A stretch of 64,000 nt of DNA, from positions 62,001 through 126,000 of the forward strand of contig JADJVN010000047.1 of the NCBI GenBank assembly GCA_016710585.1, written 5' to 3'. Position numbers and translations under genes: made by a program. Positions 26,098-34,893 of this stretch are shown here, piece after piece. The notes beneath the pieces are model-generated. The model had not been told where the DNA came from. It searched no databases and saw only the letters and a list, made by a program, of their open reading frames with translations. Every line of letters begins with the position of its first letter. Position 1 is the stretch's first letter. The DNA comes from Saprospiraceae bacterium. Lineage in GTDB: Bacteria; Bacteroidota; Bacteroidia; Chitinophagales; Saprospiraceae.

Positions 26098-28127
26098 TTA
26101 TACTAATTTCTCAGGTAGTTTTTTCTTCAAAGCTTGCATTTCATCACGGTATTTTGCAGCAGAAATAAAATCCAAATCCTTGGCAGAAGCTTTCATTTTT
26201 CGTTCAGTTTCTTCAATCAACTTCTCCAACTGTGTCCGAGACATATATTGAATTAAAGGATCTGCAGCGACATTTTCTTGGTTCTCAGATTCTACATAAT
26301 AATTTGGTTTTTTACCTCTCATGTCAAGAATGGAGCTCTTATGCATGATTTCTTCTTTGGATTTGCTCAAAGTCTTTGGCGTGATATCATGTAGGGTATT
26401 ATATGCTATTTGCTTTGCTCGTCGTCTATTGGTTTCATCTATGGTTTTCTGCATGGAATCTGTGATTTTGTCTGCATAGAATACAACCAATCCATTCACA
26501 TTTCTGGCAGCTCTTCCTGCTGTCTGAGTCAAGGATCTATCATTCCTCAAAAATCCCTCCTTATCTGCATCCAATACAGCTACCAATGATACTTCAGGTA
26601 GGTCTAGACCTTCTCTCAAAAGATTGACCCCAACCAAGACATCAAAATCTCCCAAACGAAGATCCCTCAGGATTTCCACCCGTTCCATGGTATCGATTTC
26701 AGAGTGAATATATTTACATTTGATGCTCATCCCTTGAAGGTATTTGCTCAGTTCCTCTGACATCCTTTTCGTCAGAGTCGTGATTAAAATTCGTTCATTG
26801 TTGGCAGTCCTTTTTTGAATTTCTTCCAATAAATCATCGATTTGATTTATTGAAGGCCTTACGTCAATCGGTGGATCCAATAATCCAGTTGGCCGGACAA
26901 CTTGCTCCACGATATCTCCTTGCGTCTCCGTAAGTTCATAATCTGTTGGTGTAGCACTCACATATACGACTTGATTGATCAAGCCGCGAAATTCATCAAA
27001 ATTCAATGGTCTATTGTCAATAGCTGAAGGGAGCCTAAAGCCAAACTGTACCAAATTGAGTTTTCTAGCCCGATCGCCTCCCCACATTCCCCTAATTTGT
27101 GGTATGGTGACATGACTCTCATCGATGATCATCAGGTAGTCATCTGGAAAATAATCCAGTAAACAGAAAGGTCTAGTCCCAGGTTTTCTTCCATCGAAAA
27201 ATCTAGAATAATTCTCTATTCCACTACAATAACCCAACTCGCGGATCATCTCGATATCAAACATCGTACGCTCTTCGATTCGCTTTGCTTCATTATATTT
27301 CATCTCAGACTCAAAATACTTCTTTTGAGCTAACAACTCATCCTCAATATTGCGAATGACTTCTTTCAATCTATCTTTTGGTGCGACATATAGATTGGCG
27401 GGAAAAATAGCGACATAATCCAAGCTGGTGATACGCTTTGATGTGCTCAGTTCCAACTGATCGATATTCTCTATTTCATCGCCAAAAAATGAATTCTATA
27501 TCCGTAGTCGATATAAGGCAGATGGATATCAACAGTATCCCCTTTGACTCTGAATGTGCCTCTAGTGAGCTGTACTTCAGTTCTATTGTACAAGCTATCT
27601 ACAAGTCGGTATAAAAGTGCATTGCGTGAGATCTTTTGACCCTTTTGCAATCGAATAATGCCTTCTTTATAGTCCTCAGGATTTCCCATACCGTAGATAC
27701 AAGATACTGTGGCGACGATGATTATATCTCTTCTACCTGACAAAAGAGAAGAGGTGGCCTTCAATCGCAGTTTGTCCACCTCTTCATTGATCTGTAAATC
27801 TTTTTCAATATAAGTATCGGTTACTGAGAGGTATGCTTCGGGTTGATAGTAATCATAGTAAGACACAAAATACTCCACTGCATTATCGGGAAAAAATTCC
27901 TTGAATTCACCATACAGTTGCGCTGTCAAAGTTTTATTGTGAGTCAATATCAATGTAGGTCTATTGACTTGCGATATGACATTCGCCATGGTAAATGTTT
28001 TACCCGAACCAGTTACACCCAGCAATACTTGACATGGTGTACCGTTTTCGATCCCTTCTACTAGTTGTTTGATAGCTTCCGGTTGATCACCTGCTGGTTG
28101 ATATGGAGACTCTAAATGAAAAGACAT
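26098..28127 (-). pseudogene. uvrB: UvrABC excinuclease subunit B, frameshifted
   Basis: 28127-27471 carries Walker A 'GVTGSGKTFTMANV', the beta-hairpin 'YYDYYQPEAYLSVTDTYIEK' and 'TRGTFRVKGDTVDI'. 27456-26098 carries 'LYVAPKDRL', helicase motifs 'MIIDESHVTIPQI', 'VYVSATP', 'INLLREGLD'-type 'GVNLLREGLDLPEVSLVAVL', 'QTAGRAARN' and the C-terminal UVR domain 'LEKLIEETERKMKASAKD'. UvrB verifies DNA damage in nucleotide excision repair. At A6, 27484-27489, one missing base ends the first part; restoring it reads 'GYRIHFFGDEIENIDQL' and gives 676 residues. A homopolymer error is by far the simplest cause. Confidence 0.93.
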
Positions 28128-28264
28128 ATTTTGTAAAAATAAAAAAGAATCGGATTCTATTGCGAAAAATATTTGTTTTTATCGAATAAGTGATTGCTTA
28201 TCGGCAAATAATTTTATCCTTAGATTAATAACAAATGAAATATAAATTATTCAGAAAATTGAAT

Positions 28265-29392
28265 TTAAGCTTTAATGAATTTTCCAATTTTTTTCTTAGC
28301 TCCATTATTTATTTCAAAGAAATAAATACCTGCTGTGAGATGCTTCATATCTAAGTTTTTTACTTCTGGAAAAAGCCAAGTTGAGAACACATTTTTTCCA
28401 TTAATATCTTTGATCAAAAATTCAGATTTTTCATCGACCTCAATATTCATTGTGGATTCTACTGGATTAGGGTAAACATTTACTTGTTCAATGATATGAG
28501 AATCATTTACATCTGTGATCAAACTATACTGACTAAAGAATCTCCATATCTCCTTACTAGCACTAAAATCTTGGCAAGTCACTCCAATAGGAAAACTCGC
28601 TCCAGGCCATGTATGCGCGCCTCCGATGACTTTAAAATGTTCTACCAGATTGCGTCCAGCAGCAGTCTTATAAATATGTTGCTCTGCCGTAGCACCATCC
28701 GTAGTATTGGTATTGGGGACTGCAATGATCTGAGGCGTAGGATTGCATGAATTTTTATTTGCCCAAAAAGCAACAAGCTCAGGTATGGCTTTAATACCAG
28801 TGGTTCCATTGTATGGCACAGTCTGATCTGCTGTACCATGAATCTCCATGATGGGAATAGCCTTGGCAGTCTTACATTTTAGATCGATCAAAGGTGTAGA
28901 AGATCCAGTGACCGAGGCTATTGCTGCAAAACGGGTTGATGCACAAGCCAATAAATAAGACATAAATCCACCATTGGACATGCCTGTAGAGTATATTCGC
29001 TTTGAGTCAATATTATACTTTGCACTAAGCGAATCAATGAGCGCTTCAATAAAGCCCACATCATCCACATTCTCTCCAGCTGCCAGTCCTACATTCCAAA
29101 AAGTCAAGCCAGTGGTAACACTCACGGTTCCATTGGGGTGACAGATTAAAAAACCTGCAGTGTCTGCAATAGGTCTAAAATCTCCATAAAATTCCTGCTG
29201 TATTGCATTGGAAGTCAAACCATGTAGATTTAAAACTAAAGGTGCTGCTTTCGAAGGATTATAGTTCTTGGGTATATACAATCTATAGTCTCTAGTCAGT
29301 CCACCATGAGTAATCGTCGAAACAATAGTTTGCTGACTATAAGCATGAAAACTTAAAAACAAACAAAGCGAGACAATATGTAAGTATTTCAT
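28265..29392 (-). CDS. Secreted PHB-depolymerase-like esterase with T9SS domain
   Basis: Start at 29392 is chosen because it begins the signal peptide 'MKYLHIVSLCLFLSFHAYS', with Gln after it; the frame is open to 29443. 375 residues. The LpqC/PHB-depolymerase-like alpha/beta hydrolase domain has 'LVLNLHGLTSNA', Ser in 'STGMSNGGFMSYLLA', Asp in 'IHGTADQTVPYNG' and His in 'GGAHTWPG'. Residues about 300-375 are a type A T9SS sorting domain ('VYPNPVESTMNIEV', 'AGIYFFEI'). Probably an extracellular esterase acting on polyesters or feruloyl/acetyl-decorated glycans. Confidence 0.87.
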   Translation of the reverse strand: MKYLHIVSLCLFLSFHAYSQQTIVSTITHGGLTRDYRLYIPKNYNPSKAAPLVLNLHGLTSNAIQQEFYGDFRPIADTAGFLICHPNGTVSVTTGLTFWNVGLAAGENVDDVGFIEALIDSLSAKYNIDSKRIYSTGMSNGGFMSYLLACASTRFAAIASVTGSSTPLIDLKCKTAKAIPIMEIHGTADQTVPYNGTTGIKAIPELVAFWANKNSCNPTPQIIAVPNTNTTDGATAEQHIYKTAAGRNLVEHFKVIGGAHTWPGASFPIGVTCQDFSASKEIWRFFSQYSLITDVNDSHIIEQVNVYPNPVESTMNIEVDEKSEFLIKDINGKNVFSTWLFPEVKNLDMKHLTAGIYFFEINNGAKKKIGKFIKA

Positions 29393-29666
29393 TGTAGAAA
29401 AATTTCTCAAAAATAAGTAAATAAATAGTAATCTGAGATACAATAAAAATAGGCGGGTTTGGTTTGGCTTATGAATTCTTTAGAGTAAAGTAAATTTTTT
29501 CGGCTTTGAAAAATATAGACTATCTTTGGTTTTTATTCATATTCGATGATCTTATATTTATGTTTTATGAATATAATCCATTATTCATGTTTTAGGATTG
29601 GATAAAGGAAAGATTTATGTTATTGTATTGTTGCCTTCATGTTAAGTGTTGTGGTTTATGATTACA

Positions 29667-30380
29667 CTAAACAAAATTAGATTCATTTTCCAAATTGGAC
29701 ACATTCCAAAAAACTGGACTCAATTCATGTTTTTTATTTTTTTCCAAATAGTCAAAAAAACTTGTCCCTGAATATAGTTCCGCACCGAATCGCTTTAAGT
29801 GTGGTGTATCTTGCTGACAATCGATCAGATCAAATTGATGCCTCTGCAACCATTTCACAAAATGGATAAATGCATATTTGGAAGCATTGGACTTGGACGC
29901 AAACATGCTTTCTCCGCAAAACATCTTCCCTATGGTCAAGCCATACAATCCACCTATGAGTTCGCTTTCCGCCCAGACCTCTACACTGTGTGCAAAACCC
30001 AGTTGATGCATTTCCATAAAAGCATCATAAACCAATTTATTAATCCATGTGCCTTGCTGTCCTTTGCGCTTTATTCTTGCACAACTTTGGATCACTGCAT
30101 TGAAATCTTCATTGATACTCACTCGCCATGGCCTAGCATGGATCAATGTCTTCATGCTGTGCGAAATGATGATTGACTCTGGTAGTAGGATCAATCTAGG
30201 GATAAGAGACCACCACATGATGGGTTCACTCTCAGAAAACCATGGGAAAATCCCATTTTGATAAGCTAATAATAATCTGTTGGGGCTAAGGTCTCCTCCT
30301 ATTCCCAAGAGTCCATCTTTTTCAGCAAATTTGGGGTGTGGGAATACTAATTCATCATCCGGAATGTGAAATACCGGCAT
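29667..30380 (-). CDS. aat: Leucyl/phenylalanyl-tRNA--protein transferase
   Basis: 237 residues, standard length. 'FPHPKFAEKDGLLGIGGDLS', 'AYQNGIFPWFSESEPIMWWS', 'GTWINKLVYDAFMEMHQLG', 'HSVEVW' and 'GESMFA' are hallmark blocks. The cytoplasmic enzyme adds Leu or Phe from aminoacyl-tRNA to proteins with N-terminal Lys or Arg, which creates an N-degron. clpS, whose product recognises that residue, lies 12 bases upstream on the same strand. Confidence 0.96.
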   Translation of the reverse strand: MPVFHIPDDELVFPHPKFAEKDGLLGIGGDLSPNRLLLAYQNGIFPWFSESEPIMWWSLIPRLILLPESIIISHSMKTLIHARPWRVSINEDFNAVIQSCARIKRKGQQGTWINKLVYDAFMEMHQLGFAHSVEVWAESELIGGLYGLTIGKMFCGESMFASKSNASKYAFIHFVKWLQRHQFDLIDCQQDTPHLKRFGAELYSGTSFFDYLEKNKKHELSPVFWNVSNLENESNFV

Positions 30381-30392
30381 GCTGTTCTATGA

Positions 30393-30695
30393 TTATACTT
30401 TTATGCCTTCAATGACGGCAGACAATCCTCTTTCACACAAAGCGTCTTTCATAGGATGTAGCACATCAAAAGGAGCTGTTTTTACTATCGCCTTACCTTT
30501 AAAATGAACCAACAATGATAACTGTTCTGCTTGTTCTGGTGAATGCTTACAGACATCAATAAAACATTCTATCACCCAATCAAAGGTATTGTAATCATCG
30601 TTATAGACTAATAGCTCACATATTTCTCCAACACTTTCCTCTAAAAGAACATCATCCTCTATACTTTGCCACGGTTGATTTGAAGAATTAAACAT
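30393..30695 (-). CDS. clpS: ClpS adaptor of the Clp protease
   Basis: 100 residues. The core 'LLVYNDDYNTFDWVIECF' has the Asn-Asp-Asp of the N-degron pocket, and 'KHSPEQAEQLSLLVHFKGKA' matches the ClpS fold, including the His that contacts the alpha-amino group. ClpS binds N-terminal Leu, Phe, Tyr or Trp and delivers substrates to ClpA(C)-ClpP. It is transcribed with aat just downstream and lies 14 bases from the peroxiredoxin stop, so the three genes may form one unit. Confidence 0.93.
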   Translation of the reverse strand: MFNSSNQPWQSIEDDVLLEESVGEICELLVYNDDYNTFDWVIECFIDVCKHSPEQAEQLSLLVHFKGKAIVKTAPFDVLHPMKDALCERGLSAVIEGIKV

Positions 30696-30709
30696 AGGTT
30701 TAAAATGAT

Positions 30710-31186
30710 TTAATTATTTAATTTAGCTAATGCAGCATTGACAGCCTCAAAGTTTGGTAAGTCTCCAGGATTTTCCAAAATCTCAGAATATCTCAATATT
30801 CCTTCGCGATCGATCACAAATACAGATCTTTTGGAAACGCCTTTCAATCCCAATGCCCAATCTTCTTGAAGGCAATCATAAGCTTTAGACGCAACTTTAT
30901 TAAAATCGGATAACAGGGGAAAGGATAAATTATTTTCTTCTTTAAATTTGGCAAGGGTAAAAGGTGAATCCACAGATATTCCCAATATTTCTGCATTCAA
31001 GTTTTGATAATTGGCTATATCATCTCTCATCATACACATTTCCTTAGTACATACGCCTGTAAATGCAAAAGGAAAAAATAAAAGGATCACATTCTTGCCT
31101 TGGTAATCACTTAAATTTATTTCTTTTTTATCTGAACTTACTAGGGTGAAGGATGGGGCTTTATGACCTGTTTGTAGTATCGACAT
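30710..31186 (-). CDS. Peroxiredoxin (AhpC/TSA family, AhpE/Bcp-like)
   Basis: Start at 31186 (MSILQTGHKAPSF) is chosen because it gives the standard N terminus and a TAnnTTTG box lies 22 bases before it; the frame is open to 31249. 158 residues. The peroxidatic Cys is in 'PFAFTGVCTKEMC', with Thr and the later Arg ('GVSKRSVFVIDREG') of the active site. It reduces hydrogen peroxide and organic hydroperoxides in the cytoplasm. A second Cys four residues on, and 'AYDCLQED', are possible resolving cysteines. Confidence 0.9.
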   Translation of the reverse strand: MSILQTGHKAPSFTLVSSDKKEINLSDYQGKNVILLFFPFAFTGVCTKEMCMMRDDIANYQNLNAEILGISVDSPFTLAKFKEENNLSFPLLSDFNKVASKAYDCLQEDWALGLKGVSKRSVFVIDREGILRYSEILENPGDLPNFEAVNAALAKLNN

Positions 31187-31208
31187 TTTTATTTTTATAT
31201 TAAGTCTG

Positions 31209-31216
31209 CAAAAATA
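31209..31216 (-). promoter_or_regulatory. -7 box (TATTTTTG) of the peroxiredoxin-clpS-aat unit
   Basis: CAAAAATA on the plus strand, 22 bases before the chosen peroxiredoxin start. Confidence 0.45.
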
Positions 31217-31440
31217 TAAATTTCCGTGAGAATAGCTAACATTGCCCAATTATTTTTTGCTTATTCTTTGTGATTTCCTATGACTCATTTGAAATTCTCA
31301 TCATTTATTGCCTTTTGGTTGAAAGAAAATTTTTTATATTGATCATTAGACTCGAGACTTGCTTTGCTTTTATTATCAGCATTATAAGAACAGCATATCA
31401 ATTTATTTTATACCTTCGCACACTTTCACCATTCAGTACA

Positions 31441-32248
31441 TGAATGTAAAACAAAAATCATATCTGAGCCTTAATCTGGCAGTATTTCTCTTTGGATTTA
31501 CTGGAATACTAGGTCATCTTATCGATCTATCTGCATTGGCGCTGGTATGGTGGAGGGCACTGATTACTTGGATAGGACTAATTCCTATACTTATCTATTT
31601 CAAAGAATTTAGTTTGCCCAAAAAGAAAAATTTCAAGATATTTTTCATTATCGGTATTTTAGTTGCTATACATTGGATATGTTTCTATGGATCTATAAAA
31701 CTCTCCAATTCTTCAGTGGCGATGATTTGTCTCGCATTCATTCCGATCTTTACAGCAATAAGCGAAACGCTATTGAATAAAAAAGCGTGGAATAAAATTG
31801 ATTTAATCGTTGGCCTAGCGATCATTCCTGGAATGGTGCTCATCGTTCAAAATATTTCGACACAATACAAGATCGGGTTTGCAGTAGGAATTCTTGCAGC
31901 AATTTTTTCGGCAATTTTTGCTACACTCAATAAGAAATACATTGTGAATCTGCTATAAAATTTTGGCCAAATGCATCTGATTGGTTTTATCTGCTTATCC
32001 TTGCAATCCTTTGCACTATAATTGCTTTTGTATTGACAGTCAAATCCTTACAACATTTATCAGCTTTCTCCGCCATGCTTTGTTTTAATCTTGAGCCAGT
32101 TTATGGAATTGTATTTGCTGCAATTTTTTTACACGATTATGAGCATTTGAATTCAAGCTTTTATATAGGCGTTGTATTGATTGTATGTACACTTATAATT
32201 TATCCCTATATTTCCAAATCAAAATTGGTAAACCAACCAATTAACTAA
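31441..32248 (+). pseudogene. EamA/DMT-family permease with internal loss and frameshift
   Basis: 31441-31958 ('LNLAVFLFGFTGILGHLIDL', 'HWICFYGSIKLSNSSVAMI') covers about six of the ten helices. A second frame, readable from about 31950 to 32248 ('DWFYLLILAILCTIIAF', 'NLEPVYGIVFAAIF'), covers the last three. Joining the frames leaves 'NKKYI' almost next to 'KFWPNASDWFY', so a stretch of roughly 35 residues around TM7 found in family members seems absent. A deletion of about 100 bases not divisible by three fits. The gene is probably inactive unless the assembly has collapsed here. The product would be a drug/metabolite exporter. Confidence 0.75.
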
Positions 32249-32356
32249 ATAAAATACTTTAATTTTCATTTATCAAAACTTTTGGAAATTTATTTTGTGT
32301 TTTATATAATTACTAATGATTGCTAAGTTAATTTTACGCAATAAAAAATATATTTT

Positions 32357-32965
32357 ATGTCATTCACACTTCCAGAATTAGCATTTCCTGTTCAAGCTTT
32401 AGAGCCAAACATTGATTCCAAAACAATGGAGATTCATCATGGCAAGCATCATGCAGCTTATGTGACGAATTTAAATAATGCCATAAAAGATACTGCAATG
32501 GACGCAATGAGTATTGAAGAATTAATGTCCCAATTAGACATGGCAAATATGCCCGTTAGAAATAATGGTGGTGGACATTATAATCATAGTTTGTTTTGGA
32601 CATTATTATCTCCACATGGTGGTGGAAATCCCATAGGTAATGTCGCTGAAGCTATTACTGCTCAGTTTGGCAACCTAGACAGCTTAAAAGAGAAATTAAA
32701 TCAAGCAGCCATGACTCGTTTTGGATCTGGATGGGCTTGGTTATGTGTACAAAAGGGAGGAAAACTAGATATTTGTTCTACTCCAAATCAAGATAATCCA
32801 TTAATGCCTGGAACTGGTTGTGGTGGTAGCCCAATCATCGGAATCGATGTATGGGAGCATGCCTACTATCTCCAGTATCAAAATAGAAGAGCAGACTACC
32901 TTGCCAATTTTTACAATGTATTAAACTGGGAAGTCGTAGAGTCCCGATTCAATACTTTCAAATAA
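32357..32965 (+). CDS. Superoxide dismutase (Fe/Mn)
   Basis: 202 residues. Metal ligands are His27 in 'MEIHHGKHHAAYV', the His in 'GGHYNHSLFW', and Asp and His in 'IGIDVWEHAYYLQYQNRRAD'. 'RFGSGWAWL' is the usual substrate-channel block. It converts superoxide to O2 and hydrogen peroxide; no signal peptide, so cytoplasmic. Fe versus Mn use cannot be settled by eye. The cutC gene follows by eight bases. Confidence 0.95.
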   Translation: MSFTLPELAFPVQALEPNIDSKTMEIHHGKHHAAYVTNLNNAIKDTAMDAMSIEELMSQLDMANMPVRNNGGGHYNHSLFWTLLSPHGGGNPIGNVAEAITAQFGNLDSLKEKLNQAAMTRFGSGWAWLCVQKGGKLDICSTPNQDNPLMPGTGCGGSPIIGIDVWEHAYYLQYQNRRADYLANFYNVLNWEVVESRFNTFK

Positions 32966-32973
32966 AATAGCAG

Positions 32974-33690
32974 GTGAAACGAGGCAAGCTAGCCTTTGAA
33001 CTTTGTTCCACCAATATTCATGATATCATTCTTGCGCAGCAATATCGATTGGATGGCGTAGAGCTATGCAATATACTTCGCTATGGCGGGATAAGTCCAA
33101 GTACAGCCTTATTAAAACAAAGTAGGGATCAGTTTTCTGGTGAGCTCGCTGTGTTAATCAGACCACGATTGGGAGGATTTCAATATGATTCTTATGAAAA
33201 ACAACAAATAATATATGAAATAGAATCATTTATTGACCTAGGAGCGGACACTGTTGTATTTGCTTGCTTGGGTGAGCATTCCAGAATAGATCTTAGATTT
33301 ATGGAGATCGTTAGATCTGTATGCAAAAACAAGACCTTGTGTTTTCATAGGGCATTCGACGATATACCGGATAAAGAAAAAGCCATTCAACAACTGATCA
33401 CATTAGGCGTAAATCGAATATTAACTTCTGGCGGTATGCCCACTGCCTTACAAGGAGTAAAAGCTTTGAATCAATTCAATGAATGGGCAAATGGAGCGAT
33501 TGAGATCATGGCAGGAGCGGGAATAAACGATGAAAATATTGATTTCCTAGTATCACAGAGCAGTCTAAGTAGATTTCACTTCTCACTCTCAGAGACCATT
33601 TCCGATCCATTTCCTTCCATTATGGAATTGGGAACAAGCAATCGTACTAATGAACAAAAACTAAAGAATATAATGGAGCGATATGGATAG
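32974..33690 (+). CDS. cutC: CutC family protein (copper homeostasis)
   Basis: 238 residues with a GTG start eight bases after sod. The TIM-barrel signature blocks are present: 'FELCSTNIHDIILAQQYRLD', 'LAVLIRPRLGGFQYD', 'LCFHRAFDDIPD', 'VNRILTSGGMPTALQGV' and 'IEIMAGAGIND'. CutC has been linked to copper tolerance, though its biochemical activity is uncertain. Coupling to sod fits a metal or oxidative stress role. Confidence 0.92.
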   Translation: MKRGKLAFELCSTNIHDIILAQQYRLDGVELCNILRYGGISPSTALLKQSRDQFSGELAVLIRPRLGGFQYDSYEKQQIIYEIESFIDLGADTVVFACLGEHSRIDLRFMEIVRSVCKNKTLCFHRAFDDIPDKEKAIQQLITLGVNRILTSGGMPTALQGVKALNQFNEWANGAIEIMAGAGINDENIDFLVSQSSLSRFHFSLSETISDPFPSIMELGTSNRTNEQKLKNIMERYG

Positions 33691-33762
33691 TTATAAAACA
33701 CTATAAAAGTCTTTTTACAAATAAAAAAACTAGTCTAGTTTTATACAAACTATTCGTCTTTT

Positions 33763-34485
33763 CTAAGAAATAAAATACTTACTCAGAAGGAGTTTCTTGA
33801 ATGTTCTGGAGAAAGGCGCATTCCCCACTTTAAAATTCACAATATTCTCATCCAAATTTACAGATTGTATAAAATTCAGATTAACAATATAAGATTGATG
33901 CATCTTGATAAAATTGCTCGGTAGTCTTGCTATGAAATCATTCAAGGTAGAACGAATCATATAAAAACTGCCATCGGCGAATATCTTCAAATACTTACCA
34001 TCTACAGTAATGTATTCTATATTATCGATTACAATTTTCTTGAGATATCTACCTGATTTGACTAAAAAGAAATCATTAAGTATGGTTAATTTTTGAATAT
34101 GCTCATTGCGATTCAAATTCAAAATTATGGATTTCTCGATTTCAAAATCTGAAGCATTCTTTGGCAAAAAATCGACCAAATTGATCTCTCGAATTTGATT
34201 CAACACATCATGGTTGTAATAGGTAGAAATAACTATAGTAGGAATTGGAAATGGAATCTGCAAGCCTCTAAATATGTCCAATGCAGACTTACCATTCTCT
34301 AAATAGAAATCTGTGATAATCAAATCTGGTGTTTGATCATATATCGCGTCAATGGCTTCCTTTATAGTGGAAGCTATCCTGATTTGATTGAACTTTAAAT
34401 AGGATAATTTATTCGCAAAAATATTTAAATGGAACTTATCATCATCAACCAAAAGTAAATTTACATTCGTATTCATCTCTTTCAA
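33763..34485 (-). CDS. LytTR-family response regulator
   Basis: 240 residues. The receiver domain has 'LLLVDDDKFHLNIFANKL', phosphoacceptor Asp in 'DLIITDFYLENGKSAL' and Lys in 'VDFLPKNASDFE'. The LytTR DNA-binding domain (about 140-240) has 'IEYITVDGKYLKIFADG', 'RSTLNDFIARLPSNFIKMHQ' and 'SYIVNLNFIQSV'. It is an orphan: no histidine kinase is adjacent. Target genes are unknown. Confidence 0.88.
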   Translation of the reverse strand: MKEMNTNVNLLLVDDDKFHLNIFANKLSYLKFNQIRIASTIKEAIDAIYDQTPDLIITDFYLENGKSALDIFRGLQIPFPIPTIVISTYYNHDVLNQIREINLVDFLPKNASDFEIEKSIILNLNRNEHIQKLTILNDFFLVKSGRYLKKIVIDNIEYITVDGKYLKIFADGSFYMIRSTLNDFIARLPSNFIKMHQSYIVNLNFIQSVNLDENIVNFKVGNAPFSRTFKKLLLSKYFIS

Positions 34486-34590
34486 AATATTAGGAAAATC
34501 AAAAAATTAATGTGTATAGGATAGATGATGTACAAATCTTTTTATTTAATTAAAAAAGGCAAAAGATTAATATTCTTCACTCTTCAGATT

Positions 34591-34617
34591 AAAAAAAGGC
34601 ACTTCCTGCGAAGTGCC
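34591..34617 (-). terminator. Minus-strand terminator of the DAACS symporter transcript
   Basis: GGCACTTC (34598-34605), loop CTGC, GAAGTGCC (34610-34617). On the minus strand the stem is followed by seven Ts. It lies about 280 bases after the symporter stop, so that gene has a long 3' untranslated region. Confidence 0.8.
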
Positions 34618-34620
34618 ACA

Positions 34621-34646
34621 ATGAATGAATGAATGAATGAATGAAT
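34621..34646. repeat. (ATGA)n tetranucleotide microsatellite
   Basis: Six perfect ATGA units plus AT, immediately beside the terminator hairpin, in the 409-base gap between the LytTR gene and the symporter. The remainder of the gap shows no gene. Confidence 0.9.
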
Positions 34647-34893
34647 TAAACCTAATTTAGTAGGTTAACAGTGTAAAATTAAACTGTACTAAAGGGATTT
34701 TAAAGGATATTGTAAATAATGTCTCTATTATGTAGTATTTACTAAATAAGGTGCAAAACTTGCTTCATTTTGTGTATTAAACCAAAATTTTAGAATATGA
34801 CACTAGTTATACCAATTCCAATACAATATTCGCCTATTTTAAAACCAAATATATCATTTAATGATACAATAAAAATTCAGCAAATTCGAGGTT

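Noticed and set aside
33715..33745. Terminator between cutC and the LytTR gene
   Set aside because: AAAACTAG/CTAGTTTT leaves only a one-base loop at full pairing; too weak to call.
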